Positions 25,172-34,536 of a stretch of DNA of 64,000 nucleotides are shown in pieces. The stretch is from Streptomyces sp. YS415 (GTDB lineage: Bacteria > Actinomycetota > Actinomycetes > Streptomycetales > Streptomycetaceae). The notes under the pieces were generated by a model that saw only the letters and a program-made list of their open reading frames with translations, did not search any database and was not told where the DNA came from. The position numbers and the translations under genes were made by a program. The DNA lies in NCBI RefSeq assembly GCF_023544665.1, contig NZ_JAMJFL010000002.1:327228-391227 (forward strand). Reading direction: 5' to 3'. Position 1 is the first letter of the stretch. Each line of letters starts with the position of its first letter.

Positions 25172-26346
25172 CGGCGGACGTGACGGACCCGGCGCAGGAG
25201 CGGCTGCGGCGCTGGCGGCTCGTGCTCGGCGGGGAGCAGGCCGACGGCACCGGCTGCACGCTCGCCGGGCAGGACGCCGCGATGGACGGGGCACTCGCCG
25301 CGCTCTACGGAAAGCAGGACAGGCCGCAGACGGGGAAGGACCGTTCGGCGGGGCTCGGGGAGTCGGCACCGTCCGTGGCACGCTGGCTCGGGGACATCCG
25401 CACCTACTTCCCCTCCTCCGTCGTCCAGGTCATGCAGCGCGACGCCATCGACCGGCTCGGACTCTCCACGCTGCTGCTGGAGCCGGAGATGCTGGAGGCG
25501 GTGGAGGCGGACGTCCATCTCGTCGGGACCCTCCTCTCCCTCAACAAGGTCATGCCGGAGACGACCAAGGAGACCGCACGGGCCGTCGTGCGCAAGGTCG
25601 TCGAGGACCTGGAGAAGCGGCTCGCCACCCGCACCCGGGCCACCCTCACCGGCGCCCTCGACCGCAGCGCGCGGATCAACCGGCCGCGCCACCACGACAT
25701 CGACTGGAACCGCACGATCGCCGCCAACCTCAAGAACTACCTGCCGGAGTACCGGACGATCGTGCCCGAGCGGCTCATCGGCTACGGGCGGGCTTCCCAG
25801 TCGGTGAAGAAGGAAGTCGTTCTGTGCATCGACCAGTCCGGGTCGATGGCGGCGTCGGTGGTGTACGCGTCGGTGTTCGGGGCGGTGCTGGCGTCGATGC
25901 GGTCGATCGACACCCGGCTGGTCGTCTTCGACACCGCGGTCGTCGACCTCACCGACCAGCTCGACGACCCGGTGGACGTCCTGTTCGGCACCCAGCTCGG
26001 CGGCGGTACGGACATCAACCGGGCGCTGGCGTACTGCCAGTCGCAGATCACCCGGCCCGCCGAGACGGTGGTCGTGCTGATCAGCGACCTCTACGAAGGG
26101 GGCATCCGCGACGAGATGCTGAAACGGGTGGCGGCGATGAAGGCGTCGGGCGTGCAGTTCGTGGCGCTGCTCGCGCTGTCCGACGAGGGGGCACCGGCCT
26201 ACGACCGGGAACACGCGGCCGCGCTGGCCGCGCTGGGGGCACCGGCGTTCGCCTGTACGCCGGATCTGTTCCCCGAGGTGATGGCGGCGGCGATCGAGAA
26301 GCGGCCGATCCCCGTGCCGGATCCTGCGACAGCAAAACGGACATGA
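25168..26346 (+). CDS. VWA domain protein with intact MIDAS (YehP/CoxE-like)
   Basis: ATG 25168 follows GGGAGGG at 25153-25159 and gives 392 residues. The N-terminal half is helical with a conserved-looking WLGDIRTYFPSSVVQVMQRDAIDRLGL phrase. The VWA domain starts near 215 and has all metal-site elements: DQSGS (Asp222), the Thr in GGGTDINRAL and the Asp in LISDLYEGG. VWA proteins of this type pair with MoxR ATPases to deliver or remodel client proteins. It ends the operon started by moxR; the next gene begins 106 bp later with its own ribosome site. Confidence 0.9.
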   Translation: MTADVTDPAQERLRRWRLVLGGEQADGTGCTLAGQDAAMDGALAALYGKQDRPQTGKDRSAGLGESAPSVARWLGDIRTYFPSSVVQVMQRDAIDRLGLSTLLLEPEMLEAVEADVHLVGTLLSLNKVMPETTKETARAVVRKVVEDLEKRLATRTRATLTGALDRSARINRPRHHDIDWNRTIAANLKNYLPEYRTIVPERLIGYGRASQSVKKEVVLCIDQSGSMAASVVYASVFGAVLASMRSIDTRLVVFDTAVVDLTDQLDDPVDVLFGTQLGGGTDINRALAYCQSQITRPAETVVVLISDLYEGGIRDEMLKRVAAMKASGVQFVALLALSDEGAPAYDREHAAALAALGAPAFACTPDLFPEVMAAAIEKRPIPVPDPATAKRT

Positions 26347-26452
26347 GTACGCATCCGTCACGGGGGGCTTGCGCGGCCTCAGGAGTCCCGTGCAAGGATC
26401 GATGTCTCCACCGCCTTCGACTCCGTGCCGCCGTACGGGAGGACCCGCCCCC

Positions 26453-27385
26453 TTGACCTGGCCAGCAGCCCTGTCCGGTGCCGCTGTGCGCATACCGCGC
26501 ACGGTGGCCGGACGGCGTGCGCTGTATCTGGCGCTGCTGGTGGGCGGGTTGTTCGCGTTCGGGCTCCTGGGCGGGCAGCGGGCACAGGCGGCGGAGGATG
26601 TGCCTACGGCTCTGTCGGCCGACGTACGCACGGCTGGGGCTGAGGAGACTCAGGGCCGAGAGCTTCCGTCCGTCACCGGGGACGTCGTCCCGGCCGTCAC
26701 CGAGCGTGTCGTGCGGCCCGAGCGCGTCGTACGGCCCGTCGGCGAGGTGGTCGGTGAAGCGGTCGGCGCGGTGACCGACGGGCTGGAGGAAGGGCGGGGC
26801 GCGGTGCCGCCGCTGGGGTCGCTGCCCGAGCCGCCCGAACTCCCCGCGTTGCCCGAGCCGCCCGCCCTGCTGCCCGAACTGCCGCAGCCGCCGACTCTGC
26901 CGGAGCTGCCCGAGTCGCCGGAGCCGGGCCTGCCCGTGTTCCCCGGCCTGCCGGGACTCCCCGCGCTGCCGGTACAGACGTTGCCCGCACCGGCACCACA
27001 ACCGGCGCCGGTGACCTCCGCGTCGGCCGATGAGGCGGACTCCGCGGGGACGTCGGCGGAGGATGCCGTAACAGCGACCCCGCACACCGTTACGCCGTAC
27101 GACACCACCACGCCCGAGCCCGCGCACCGCACCTCGGCGCATCCTCACCACCACCGTGCCGACACCATCGCTCCCGCACCCGCGCGGCACGCGCCCGCAG
27201 GTGATCCGGGCGGCGCCCCGGACCACCGCGCGACGGTGGACAACGGCACGCCCAGGCACGGCGACGCTCATGCCGTCACCGCCCACGACTTGGCCCCGCT
27301 GCGGCTGGTGCCCGGCGCCGCCGCGCACGTCGGTGCCGCCGAGATCAGGGACGCGTACCGGGACATTCCCGTATCCCCCGCCTAG
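26453..27385 (+). CDS. Secreted Pro-rich low-complexity protein
   Basis: A TTG start at 26453 has a strong GGAGGA ribosome site at 26438-26443 and places a signal peptide at the N-terminus (GRRALYLALLVGGLFAFGLLGGQRAQAAED). That gives 310 residues; an upstream frame to 26369 has weaker support. After cleavage the protein is disordered, with a leucine-proline repeat region of LPELPEPP-like units (about 120-185), then Ala/Thr/His-rich text. No catalytic motif or C-terminal anchor is visible. It lies just before another secreted repetitive protein, so both may act at the cell surface. I do not recognise a family. Confidence 0.7.
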   Translation: MTWPAALSGAAVRIPRTVAGRRALYLALLVGGLFAFGLLGGQRAQAAEDVPTALSADVRTAGAEETQGRELPSVTGDVVPAVTERVVRPERVVRPVGEVVGEAVGAVTDGLEEGRGAVPPLGSLPEPPELPALPEPPALLPELPQPPTLPELPESPEPGLPVFPGLPGLPALPVQTLPAPAPQPAPVTSASADEADSAGTSAEDAVTATPHTVTPYDTTTPEPAHRTSAHPHHHRADTIAPAPARHAPAGDPGGAPDHRATVDNGTPRHGDAHAVTAHDLAPLRLVPGAAAHVGAAEIRDAYRDIPVSPA

Positions 27386-27534
27386 AGCAGGCCTTTCCCG
27401 CGCAGTGGACCTGCCGCGCGGGGGCGGAACAGGTCTGCCCGTGTCCCCTTCCCCTCTTCGTCGCCGGAGGCCCCGGCCGAGTGTCGCGCCTCCGTTTCCG
27501 ACGTCTCGGAACCTTCTAAGGATCTGACGTACGC

Positions 27535-28911
27535 ATGAACAAGAACATCCGCCGTTCCCTCGTCATAGCCGCCGGTGTCAGTGGCGCGTGGGCGCTCGGT
27601 TCCACCGCCGCGAACGCGGACGAGCTGCCCTCCTCCAGCCTGTCCGTGCCGGACGCCACCACCGACCCGGCCGGTGTGACGGACGACGTCACCGAGGGTG
27701 TGGCCGAGACGGTCACCGCCACCTCCAGGCAGACGGCGCCCGTCGAAACGACCACCACGACCGCCACCAAGGCCACCAAGGCCACCAAGGTCACCAAGGC
27801 CGCCCAGCTCAAGGGCGGCGCCGCGCAGCTCACCGAGGGCGTCAAGGCGGCCCGCGCCACGCAGGCCGCGCAGCGGACCGCCGACCACGTGAAGGCCACC
27901 GCGGCGAGCCTCCCGCAGCAGGCCCCCGCTGTCCCGGACATCTCAGACATCCCGGCCACCCCGGAGGTGCCGGACGCCCAGGACATCGCCGCCCCCTCCG
28001 ACACCGTCGACTACCTCTTCGGCCCCCTCGCCGCCTTCGCCCCGGAGGTGGAGCGGGCCCTAGCCACCACGGCAGTGGCCCCCGGCACCGTCACCCCGGT
28101 CCTCGACGAGACGACCACCGCGGCCGCCCCGCCCCTCGTCACCGCAGCCGTCGACGGAGCCCTCCCCCCGGCCACGCACGCCGTGCACGGTGTCGTGCCG
28201 GTCGCCGAACGGTCCGTCGCAGCGGTGCAGGGCGTGCCCCCGGTCGCCGGACAGGCGGCTCATGGCATCGGTACGGCGACCGGCCACGCGGCCGACGCCG
28301 CCACCGCCGCGGCATACGGCCTGGTGGCCGACGTCCACCCGGTCGCCCACGGCGCCCTCGCCGACGTACACGCCGTCGCAACCGAGACCGTGGCGGACGT
28401 CCACCCCCTCACCACCGGACCCGTCTCCGGCGTCCAGTCGGTGGCCCACGGCGCCCTCGCCGACGTACCCCCGTACGCCACCGGGCTCCTCGGCCAGGTC
28501 GCCGCGGACGCGCAGGGTGCCGTGCTGCCGCCCCTCGCGCAGACGGTGGTGCGGGGGGTCGCCCCGGTCGCCGGGCAGGCCGTGACGGACGCGGGCGCGC
28601 TGGCGTCCGGCCTGGCGGGTGATGTGCGGCAGGTCGTCCCCGGTGTCGCCGCCGAGGCCGGTCCCTTCGCGCACAGCGCCGCCGGTCATGTCGCCCACCC
28701 CGTGGCGGACCTGGTCCAGCCGGTCACGTACGCCGCCGGGACCGTGGCCCACGGCGTCGCGGGTGACGTCCGGCCCTTCGCCCACGGTGTCGCCGGCCAG
28801 GCCGCCCCCGTCGCCGAGAACCTGACCGGCACCCCGCTCGCGGACAACGCCGTCACCGGCGTCGAGGGCGTCGCCGACTCGGTCACCCCGGGCTACCTCC
28901 GCTCCCTCTGA
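27535..28911 (+). CDS. Secreted Ala/Val/His-rich repeat protein
   Basis: The 458-residue protein has a signal peptide (MNKNIRRSLVIAAGVSGAWALGSTAANA) and an ATG preceded by AAGGATC. After a Thr/Lys-rich stretch it holds many degenerate 14-17-residue units of the form V-x-P-V-A-x-G-x-x-A-D-V (VHPVAHGALADVHAV, VHPLTTGPVSGVQSVAHGALADV, VRPFAHGVAGQAAPVAEN), from about 210 to 440. It ends GYLRSL without a sortase signal or TM helix. This is reminiscent of surface-layer or spore-coat-like structural proteins, but no family is recognised. Two strong stem-loops downstream end the transcript. Confidence 0.75.
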   Translation: MNKNIRRSLVIAAGVSGAWALGSTAANADELPSSSLSVPDATTDPAGVTDDVTEGVAETVTATSRQTAPVETTTTTATKATKATKVTKAAQLKGGAAQLTEGVKAARATQAAQRTADHVKATAASLPQQAPAVPDISDIPATPEVPDAQDIAAPSDTVDYLFGPLAAFAPEVERALATTAVAPGTVTPVLDETTTAAAPPLVTAAVDGALPPATHAVHGVVPVAERSVAAVQGVPPVAGQAAHGIGTATGHAADAATAAAYGLVADVHPVAHGALADVHAVATETVADVHPLTTGPVSGVQSVAHGALADVPPYATGLLGQVAADAQGAVLPPLAQTVVRGVAPVAGQAVTDAGALASGLAGDVRQVVPGVAAEAGPFAHSAAGHVAHPVADLVQPVTYAAGTVAHGVAGDVRPFAHGVAGQAAPVAENLTGTPLADNAVTGVEGVADSVTPGYLRSL

Positions 28912-28937
28912 ATCCCGACTCCGTGAGGCGGAAGGAC

Positions 28938-28968
28938 CCGGACGGCCGAAAGCCGTCGGACCGTCCGG
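28938..28968 (+). terminator. Hairpin, first of three behind the repeat-protein gene
   Basis: CCGGACGG at 28938-28945 pairs with CCGTCCGG at 28961-28968, with an inner GACGGC/GCCGTC stem. It is weaker as a terminator candidate than the two stems that follow. Confidence 0.5.
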
Positions 28969-28990
28969 CCGGGACCTCACGGACGGCCGA

Positions 28991-29016
28991 GCGGTCCCCA
29001 TTGGGGTGGGGACCGC
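28991..29016 (+). terminator. Terminator stem-loop
   Basis: GCGGTCCCCA (28991-29000), a 6-base TTGGGG loop and TGGGGACCGC (29007-29016) make a perfect 10-bp stem 80 bp behind the secreted repeat-protein gene. No U tract follows. Confidence 0.75.
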
Positions 29017-29069
29017 CCGGCCGAAGCCCCCGGGGGCGTACCGATTCCTGCCCCTTCGGGCTGTTCAAG

Positions 29070-29105
29070 GGGCCTCACCGGGCCAACCCCAGCCCGGTGA
29101 GGCCC
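29070..29105 (+). terminator. Terminator stem-loop, 14 bp
   Basis: GGGCCTCACCGGGC (29070-29083) and GCCCGGTGAGGCCC (29092-29105) form a perfect 14-bp stem with an 8-base loop. It insulates sucC from the upstream gene. Confidence 0.85.
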
Positions 29106-29143
29106 TTCACACCAGGCACCCCGTGCCAGTGATCGCGGCATCA

Positions 29144-29159
29144 TGTGACAGGTATCACC
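29144..29159. promoter_or_regulatory. Candidate Crp (cAMP receptor protein) site upstream of sucC
   Basis: TGTGACAGGTATCACC fits the TGTGA-N6-TCACA layout with GTGA/TCAC arms exact. It lies about 180 bp before the sucC start in the promoter region. Crp sites of this type are known in Streptomyces central metabolism, but no experiment supports this one. Confidence 0.4.
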
Positions 29160-29337
29160 GCTCAGGTGTGACCCCTGATTTAGAAGCCCCCGTCGAGCGG
29201 CGATAACCTGCGAGACGGACATGCCGCGCGCTCGGACACCGTGTGCGCCTCCCTAGTGACAGCGGACGTCACGTTGCCCTTCGCGGCACGCCCACGCATC
29301 CAACGAACCGCGAGATCACTGATAGGGACGGAAGCGC

Positions 29338-30519
29338 GTGGACCTGTTCGAGTACCAGGCGAGGGACCTCTTCGCCAAGCACGATGTACCGGTGCTGGCC
29401 GGTGAAGTCATCGACACGCCTGAGGCGGCCCGCGCAGCCACTGAGCGCCTCGGTGGCAAGTCCGTCGTCAAGGCCCAGGTGAAGGTCGGCGGCCGTGGCA
29501 AGGCCGGTGGCGTGAAGCTCGCCGCCACCGCGGACGAGGCCGTCGCGCGGGCGACGGACATCCTCGGCATGGACATCAAGGGCCACACGGTCCACAAGGT
29601 GATGATCGCCGAGACGGCTCCGGAGATCCTGGAGGAGTACTACGTCTCCTTCCTGCTGGACCGTGCCAACCGCACCTTCCTCTCCATCGCCTCCGTCGAG
29701 GGCGGCATGGAGATCGAGGAGGTGGCGGCCACCCGTCCGGAGGCCGTCGCCAAGACGCCGATCGACGCGATCGACGGCGTGACCGAGGAGAAGGCCCGCG
29801 AGATCGTCGAGGCCGCGAAGTTCCCGGCCGAGGTCGCCGACAAGGTCGTCAACGTCCTCGTCAAGCTGTGGGACACCTTCATCAAGGAGGACGCCCTCCT
29901 GGTCGAGGTGAACCCCCTCGCCAAGGTCGCCTCCGGCGAGGTCATCGCCCTGGACGGCAAGGTGTCGCTCGACGACAACGCCGAGTTCCGTCACCCCGAC
30001 TTCGAGGAGCTCCACGACAAGGCCGCGGCCAACCCGCTCGAGGCCGCCGCCAAGGAGAAGAACCTCAACTACGTCAAGCTCGACGGCGAGGTCGGCATCA
30101 TCGGCAACGGCGCGGGCCTGGTCATGTCGACCCTGGACGTCGTCGCGTACGCCGGTGAGGCACACGGCAACGTCAAGCCGGCCAACTTCCTGGACATCGG
30201 CGGTGGCGCCTCCGCCCAGGTCATGGCCAACGGCCTGGAGATCATCCTTGGCGACCCGGACGTGAAGTCCGTGTTCGTCAACGTCTTCGGTGGCATCACC
30301 GCCTGCGACGAGGTCGCCAACGGCATCGTCCAGGCGCTGAAGCTCCTGGAGGACCGCGGCGAGGAGGTCACCAAGCCGCTCGTCGTCCGTCTCGACGGCA
30401 ACAACGCCGAGCTCGGCCGGCAGATCCTCACCGACGCCAACCACCCGCTGGTCCAGCGCGTCGACACCATGGACGGCGCGGCCGACAAGGCCGCCGAGCT
30501 GGCCCACGCCGCCAAGTAA
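29338..30519 (+). CDS. sucC: Succinyl-CoA synthetase beta subunit (ADP-forming type)
   Basis: A GTG start at 29338 behind GGGACGGAAG gives 393 residues, the normal length. The ATP-grasp fold is visible ([17 protein letters not shown] near 45-60, [11 protein letters not shown] near 190) and the CoA-ligase part carries [18 protein letters not shown] and [18 protein letters not shown]. The enzyme converts succinyl-CoA to succinate with ATP or GTP formation in the TCA cycle. sucD follows after a 27-bp gap with its own GAGGACAG site, forming the usual sucCD operon. Confidence 0.97.
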   Translation: MDLFEYQARDLFAKHDVPVLAGEVIDTPEAARAATERLGGKSVVKAQVKVGGRGKAGGVKLAATADEAVARATDILGMDIKGHTVHKVMIAETAPEILEEYYVSFLLDRANRTFLSIASVEGGMEIEEVAATRPEAVAKTPIDAIDGVTEEKAREIVEAAKFPAEVADKVVNVLVKLWDTFIKEDALLVEVNPLAKVASGEVIALDGKVSLDDNAEFRHPDFEELHDKAAANPLEAAAKEKNLNYVKLDGEVGIIGNGAGLVMSTLDVVAYAGEAHGNVKPANFLDIGGGASAQVMANGLEIILGDPDVKSVFVNVFGGITACDEVANGIVQALKLLEDRGEEVTKPLVVRLDGNNAELGRQILTDANHPLVQRVDTMDGAADKAAELAHAAK

Positions 30520-30546
30520 GCACTCAGGACGAGGACAGAACACACC

Positions 30547-31431
30547 ATGGCTATCTGGCTCAACAAGGACAGCAAGGTCATCGTCCAGGGCATGACCGGC
30601 GCCACGGGCATGAAGCACACCAAGCTCATGCTCGGCGACGGCACCACGGTCGTGGGCGGCGTGAACCCGCGCAAGGCGGGCACCTCCGTCGACTTCGACG
30701 GCACCGAGGTACCGGTCTTCGGCACCGTCAAGGAGGCCATCGAGGCCACCGGGGCCAACGTCTCCGTCATCTTCGTGCCGGAGAAGTTCACCAAGGACGC
30801 GGTCGTCGAGGCCATCGACGCCGAGATCCCGCTGGCCGTCGTGATCACCGAGGGCATCGCCGTGCACGACTCGGCGTCGTTCTGGGCGTACGCCGGCAAG
30901 AAGGGCAACAAGACCCGGATCATCGGCCCGAACTGCCCCGGCATCATCACCCCGGGTCAGTCGAACGTCGGCATCATCCCGGGCGACATCACCAAGCCGG
31001 GCCGCATCGGTCTGGTCTCGAAGTCCGGCACGCTGACGTACCAGATGATGTACGAGCTGCGTGACATCGGCTTCTCGACCGCCGTCGGCATCGGTGGCGA
31101 CCCGATCATCGGCACCACGCACATCGACGCGCTCGCCGCGTTCGAGGCCGACCCCGAGACCGACCTGATCGTCATGATCGGCGAGATCGGTGGCGACGCC
31201 GAGGAGCGGGCCGCGGACTTCATCGCGAAGAACGTGACCAAGCCGGTCGTCGGTTACGTCGCGGGCTTCACCGCGCCCGAGGGCAAGACCATGGGCCACG
31301 CCGGCGCCATCGTCTCCGGTTCGTCCGGCACCGCCCAGGCGAAGAAGGAGGCCCTGGAGGCCGCCGGCGTCAAGGTCGGCAAGACGCCGACCGAGACGGC
31401 GAAGCTGGCGCGCGAGATCCTCAGCGCCTGA
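30547..31431 (+). CDS. sucD: Succinyl-CoA synthetase alpha subunit
   Basis: The 294-residue protein has the CoA-binding Rossmann start ([16 protein letters not shown]), the [13 protein letters not shown] phrase and the phospho-histidine site [15 protein letters not shown] with His251. It forms the catalytic partner of the beta subunit encoded just upstream. The terminator stem after its stop ends the operon. Two short similar GC-rich strings containing GCCTTCGGCTGA directly follow the stop codon. Confidence 0.97.
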   Translation: MAIWLNKDSKVIVQGMTGATGMKHTKLMLGDGTTVVGGVNPRKAGTSVDFDGTEVPVFGTVKEAIEATGANVSVIFVPEKFTKDAVVEAIDAEIPLAVVITEGIAVHDSASFWAYAGKKGNKTRIIGPNCPGIITPGQSNVGIIPGDITKPGRIGLVSKSGTLTYQMMYELRDIGFSTAVGIGGDPIIGTTHIDALAAFEADPETDLIVMIGEIGGDAEERAADFIAKNVTKPVVGYVAGFTAPEGKTMGHAGAIVSGSSGTAQAKKEALEAAGVKVGKTPTETAKLAREILSA

Positions 31432-31507
31432 GCCTTCGGCTGAAGCGTTGAAGCGTTGCAGCGCCTGGGCCTTCGGCTGAGGCGCCCGAGCTACCGCTGA
31501 CACGTCG

Positions 31508-31544
31508 GATGGGCCCGTTCCCCGAAGTGGGGGACGGGCCCATC
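31508..31544. terminator. Bidirectional terminator after sucD
   Basis: GATGGGCCCGTTCCCC (31508-31523) and GGGGGACGGGCCCATC (31529-31544) pair over 16 bp with one G-T pair and a 5-base loop. It stands between sucD and the converging XRE/sigma-fusion gene, whose stop codon is 5 bp beyond. Confidence 0.85.
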
Positions 31545-31548
31545 GGCG

Positions 31549-32694
31549 TCAGCCCGGCAGCGGTACCAGCCGCTGCGGCCCGCTCACCGTCTCCTCCCGC
31601 AGCTTGGCCCGCAGCTCCTGCTCCGTCTCCGACAACGGGCCGGGGGCGATCTTCGGAGGGACGCCCTGGACGGTCCGGCCCGGCGAGATGGGTGCCTCGT
31701 ACTGCCGGGGGGCGGTGCGTACCGTCAGGGCCGTGGTGCCGATGAGGGCGACCGTGAAGGCGATGGCGGCGCGGGTCCAGAAACTGGCCCGGCGCTCGCT
31801 GCCGATGCGTACCGTCGGGGGCTTCGCGGCACGCAGGCGCTCCGCGGACGCCACCTCGGCCAGCCGTTGGTGGAGTTCGGACGGGTCGGCCAGCTCCGGC
31901 AGCCGCGCGGCCACCGCCTCGCGCGCGTGCAGCAGCCGGTTCGCCGCCGCGGGCGTGCTCGCCTCCGTCTCCGCCGCGGTGTCCGGCAGGTCGAGGCCCA
32001 CGCCGTCGTAGAGCAGCAGGGTGCGGCGGTACGGCGGCGGCAGGGTGAGGAGTACGTCCATCAGCGCGCGGTCGGAGGGGTTGGCGGGTGGTGGTTCGGG
32101 GTGCCGGTAGCGGGGGCGGAAACGGTGCCAGGGGGAGAGGGCGTACTCGTACGCCGTCGCCCGCACCCAGCTCGCCGGATCCCGGTCGACGGCCACCTCC
32201 GGCCAGCGCTGCCAGGCCCGTTCGAAGGCCCGCTCGACCGACTCCCGAGCCAGCTCGCGCCGCCCGGTGAGCAGATAGGCCTGCCGTACGAGGGCGGGTG
32301 CGCAGAACGCGTAGAGCGCGTCGAAGGCCTGAGCGGGCGTCAGCCGCTCGGACGAGTCGGCCTCCACGGGCTCCGGGCGCAGCGCGGGCACCGGCTCGTG
32401 CGGCTGGACGTGTACGGGGAGTTCGGCGGTGTCGGCGCCCGGCTGAGGCGTGGTCACCTCGGGCTCGTCCGGGACCTCTTGGGCGGCCGGCGCCTGGATC
32501 AGCTCGCTCAGCACTCGCGCGTACGCCTCCCGTTTCCGGCCGCGCGGCGTCATACGGCCGGTCTCCCACGCCCGCACGGTCTCCCGGGTCACGCCCACCC
32601 GCGCCGCGACCTGAGCCTGCGTCAACGACTGCGCCTCGCGCAGGCGTCGGCGCTCCTTGGGCGGGGGCAGCGGGGTTGCAGGGCTCTGCGTCAC
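31549..32694 (-). CDS. XRE-type HTH fused to ECF sigma-like domain with C-terminal TM
   Basis: A GTG start at 32694 with AAGGGG seven bases upstream gives 381 residues. The N-terminus is a Cro/C1 helix-turn-helix (LREAQSLTQAQVAARVGVTRETVRAWETGR, about 17-46). After a Pro/Glu-rich linker comes an ECF sigma-70-like part: region 2 (FDALYAFCAPALVRQAYLLTGRRELARESVERAFERAWQRW, about 125-165) and region 4-like text (LMDVLLTLPPPYRRTLLLYDGVGLDLPDTAAETEASTPAAANRLLHAR). A transmembrane helix (about 315-335) leaves about 45 residues outside. The region-4 helix lacks a clear recognition helix of usual sigma factors, so it may be a membrane-tethered regulator rather than an active sigma factor. Confidence 0.8.
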   Translation of the reverse strand: MTQSPATPLPPPKERRRLREAQSLTQAQVAARVGVTRETVRAWETGRMTPRGRKREAYARVLSELIQAPAAQEVPDEPEVTTPQPGADTAELPVHVQPHEPVPALRPEPVEADSSERLTPAQAFDALYAFCAPALVRQAYLLTGRRELARESVERAFERAWQRWPEVAVDRDPASWVRATAYEYALSPWHRFRPRYRHPEPPPANPSDRALMDVLLTLPPPYRRTLLLYDGVGLDLPDTAAETEASTPAAANRLLHAREAVAARLPELADPSELHQRLAEVASAERLRAAKPPTVRIGSERRASFWTRAAIAFTVALIGTTALTVRTAPRQYEAPISPGRTVQGVPPKIAPGPLSETEQELRAKLREETVSGPQRLVPLPG

Positions 32695-32790
32695 GAGATG
32701 CCCCTTCGGACGAAAAAGTACATAAACGTATATTGAGCGACACAACGGAGGTTCGCCTGTTACGACGGGAAAGCGCGTGTCGTTGGGAGC

Positions 32791-34491
32791 ATGGCGGGCG
32801 TGATCCAGCTGACCGTTCGTCGATCGCCGTTGTCGTCCCTGCTCACCCGGTTGCGCGACCGATCCCCCGGACTGGCCGCGAGCCTCCTGGGTGGCGCGGT
32901 GGCCGCGGGCCTCGGTCTGGGCTCGCTCGCCGTGCTGGTGATGGTGCTGTGGATCAGCTCGCCCTACCCCGACAGCGGCCCCTCGGGCGCACTGCACGTC
33001 GCCGCGGCGCTGTGGCTGCTGGCGCACGGCGCCGAACTGGTCCGCGTCGACACGCTGTCCGGCGTGCCCGCGCCGGTGGGCGTCACGCCGCTGCTGCTGC
33101 TCGCGCTGCCGGTGTGGCTGGTGCACCGCGCCGCCCGGGACGCGGTGGAGGGGGAGGAGGAAGCCGTCTCGGGTCGTACGGCCTGGGCGGGCGTCGTCCT
33201 CGGCTACCTCGCCGTGGGCGCGGCCGCCGCGGGGTACGCGGCGGGCGGGGTGCTCCGGCCGGACTGGGCGTGGACCGGGGTGTGGGTGCCGCTGGTCGTG
33301 ATCGGGGCGGCCGGGGCGGGGGTGTGGACGGCGTACGGGCGGCCCCGGGACGCGGTGGACGAGGTGCTGATCCTGCTGCCGGCCGGGATGCGGCGACTGG
33401 TCGTCGGGGGAGAGGCGCGGGCCCGTCTCGACGCCGCGGCACGGGCGGCCGGGGCCGGTACGGCGGTGCTGCTCGGGGGCGGGGCGCTGGTGCTGGCGGT
33501 GTCGCTGGTGTGGCACGGCGGCGCGGCGCGGGCGTCGGTCTTCCAGCTCACGGAGGGGTGGTCGGGGCAGTTCGCGGTGCTGCTGCTGTGTCTGGCGCTG
33601 ATGCCGAACGCGGCGGTGTGGGGGACGGCGTACGCCCTGGGCCCCGGCTTCTCCCTCGGCGCGGGGCATGTCGTGGGGCCGCTGTCCTCGTCACCCGCCG
33701 CGCTGCTGCCGCCGTTCCCCCTGCTGGCGGCGGTGCCGGAGGCGGGGGCGGGGACGCCGGTGAACTGGGCTGCCGGGGCGGTGCCGGTGGTGGCCGGGGT
33801 GACCGTGGGGTGGTTCGTGGGACGGGCGGCGAGCACGGATGCCGACGGCTCGGTGTGGTCGCGGGGGCGGACCGCCGGGGCGGCGGTGCTGGCGGCGGTG
33901 CTGGGCGCGGCGGCCATGGCGGTGCTGGGCGCGATGGCGGGCGGTGCGCTCGGCGTGGCGGCGCTGGCCGGGTTCGGGCCGGTGTGGTGGCAGGTGGGGG
34001 TGGCCGCGCTGGCGTGGGGCGTGGCGGTCGCGGTGCCGGTCGCGGTGCTGGTCCGCTGGTGGCAATGCCGGGGGAGGGCGGACGCGGACGCGCCCCGGGT
34101 GGGGAAGCCCCGGGCCGAGGAGCGGGGCGGAAAGGAAACACGCCGCGGGAAGACTCAGGCCGCCGGACACGCCACGCTGGGCGGGAAGACGCAGGCCGCC
34201 GGGAAGGCGTCGCACGCCGGAAAGACCCCCCAGGACGGAAAGACCCTCCAAGGCGGAAAGACCTCCCAGGACGGAAAGACTCCACCGGCCGCACCGGCCG
34301 CAAAAATCTCCTACGGCGACGACGAGAGCCTTGAACCCTACGACTTCCTGCCGACCGAGCCGGTCTGGCCGCCGGTCTGGCCCGCGGACGACGCGGCACG
34401 GGAGGCCCGCTGGGCCGCACTGCGGGAGGCATCGGGCCTGGGGGAGACCCCGGAGCCGTCGGGCCCGGGTGACAGCCCCGAGCCCTCATGA
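32791..34491 (+). CDS. DUF6350 polytopic membrane protein
   Basis: The 566-residue protein has about ten hydrophobic segments between residues 30 and 430, with the [31 protein letters not shown] opening that I associate with DUF6350 proteins found near purN in Streptomyces. The cytoplasmic C-terminus contains a degenerate repeat of G-G-K-T-x-Q ([34 protein letters not shown], about 458-495) and ends in an acidic Pro/Trp-rich tail. The start is ATG 32791. The role is unknown. The C-terminal part is purely repetitive, so its length may vary between strains. Confidence 0.75.
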   Translation: MAGVIQLTVRRSPLSSLLTRLRDRSPGLAASLLGGAVAAGLGLGSLAVLVMVLWISSPYPDSGPSGALHVAAALWLLAHGAELVRVDTLSGVPAPVGVTPLLLLALPVWLVHRAARDAVEGEEEAVSGRTAWAGVVLGYLAVGAAAAGYAAGGVLRPDWAWTGVWVPLVVIGAAGAGVWTAYGRPRDAVDEVLILLPAGMRRLVVGGEARARLDAAARAAGAGTAVLLGGGALVLAVSLVWHGGAARASVFQLTEGWSGQFAVLLLCLALMPNAAVWGTAYALGPGFSLGAGHVVGPLSSSPAALLPPFPLLAAVPEAGAGTPVNWAAGAVPVVAGVTVGWFVGRAASTDADGSVWSRGRTAGAAVLAAVLGAAAMAVLGAMAGGALGVAALAGFGPVWWQVGVAALAWGVAVAVPVAVLVRWWQCRGRADADAPRVGKPRAEERGGKETRRGKTQAAGHATLGGKTQAAGKASHAGKTPQDGKTLQGGKTSQDGKTPPAAPAAKISYGDDESLEPYDFLPTEPVWPPVWPADDAAREARWAALREASGLGETPEPSGPGDSPEPS

Positions 34492-34536
34492 CGCCCACCC
34501 CCGGACCCCCGGTGAAGCTCCGGCCGGGTCAACGCC

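Noticed and set aside
21363..25259. Open reading frame of 1298 codons on the minus strand
   Set aside because: It is antisense to moxR, DUF5682 and the VWA start, has no ribosome site and reads as Gln/Arg/His/Gly text typical of shadows in GC-rich genes.
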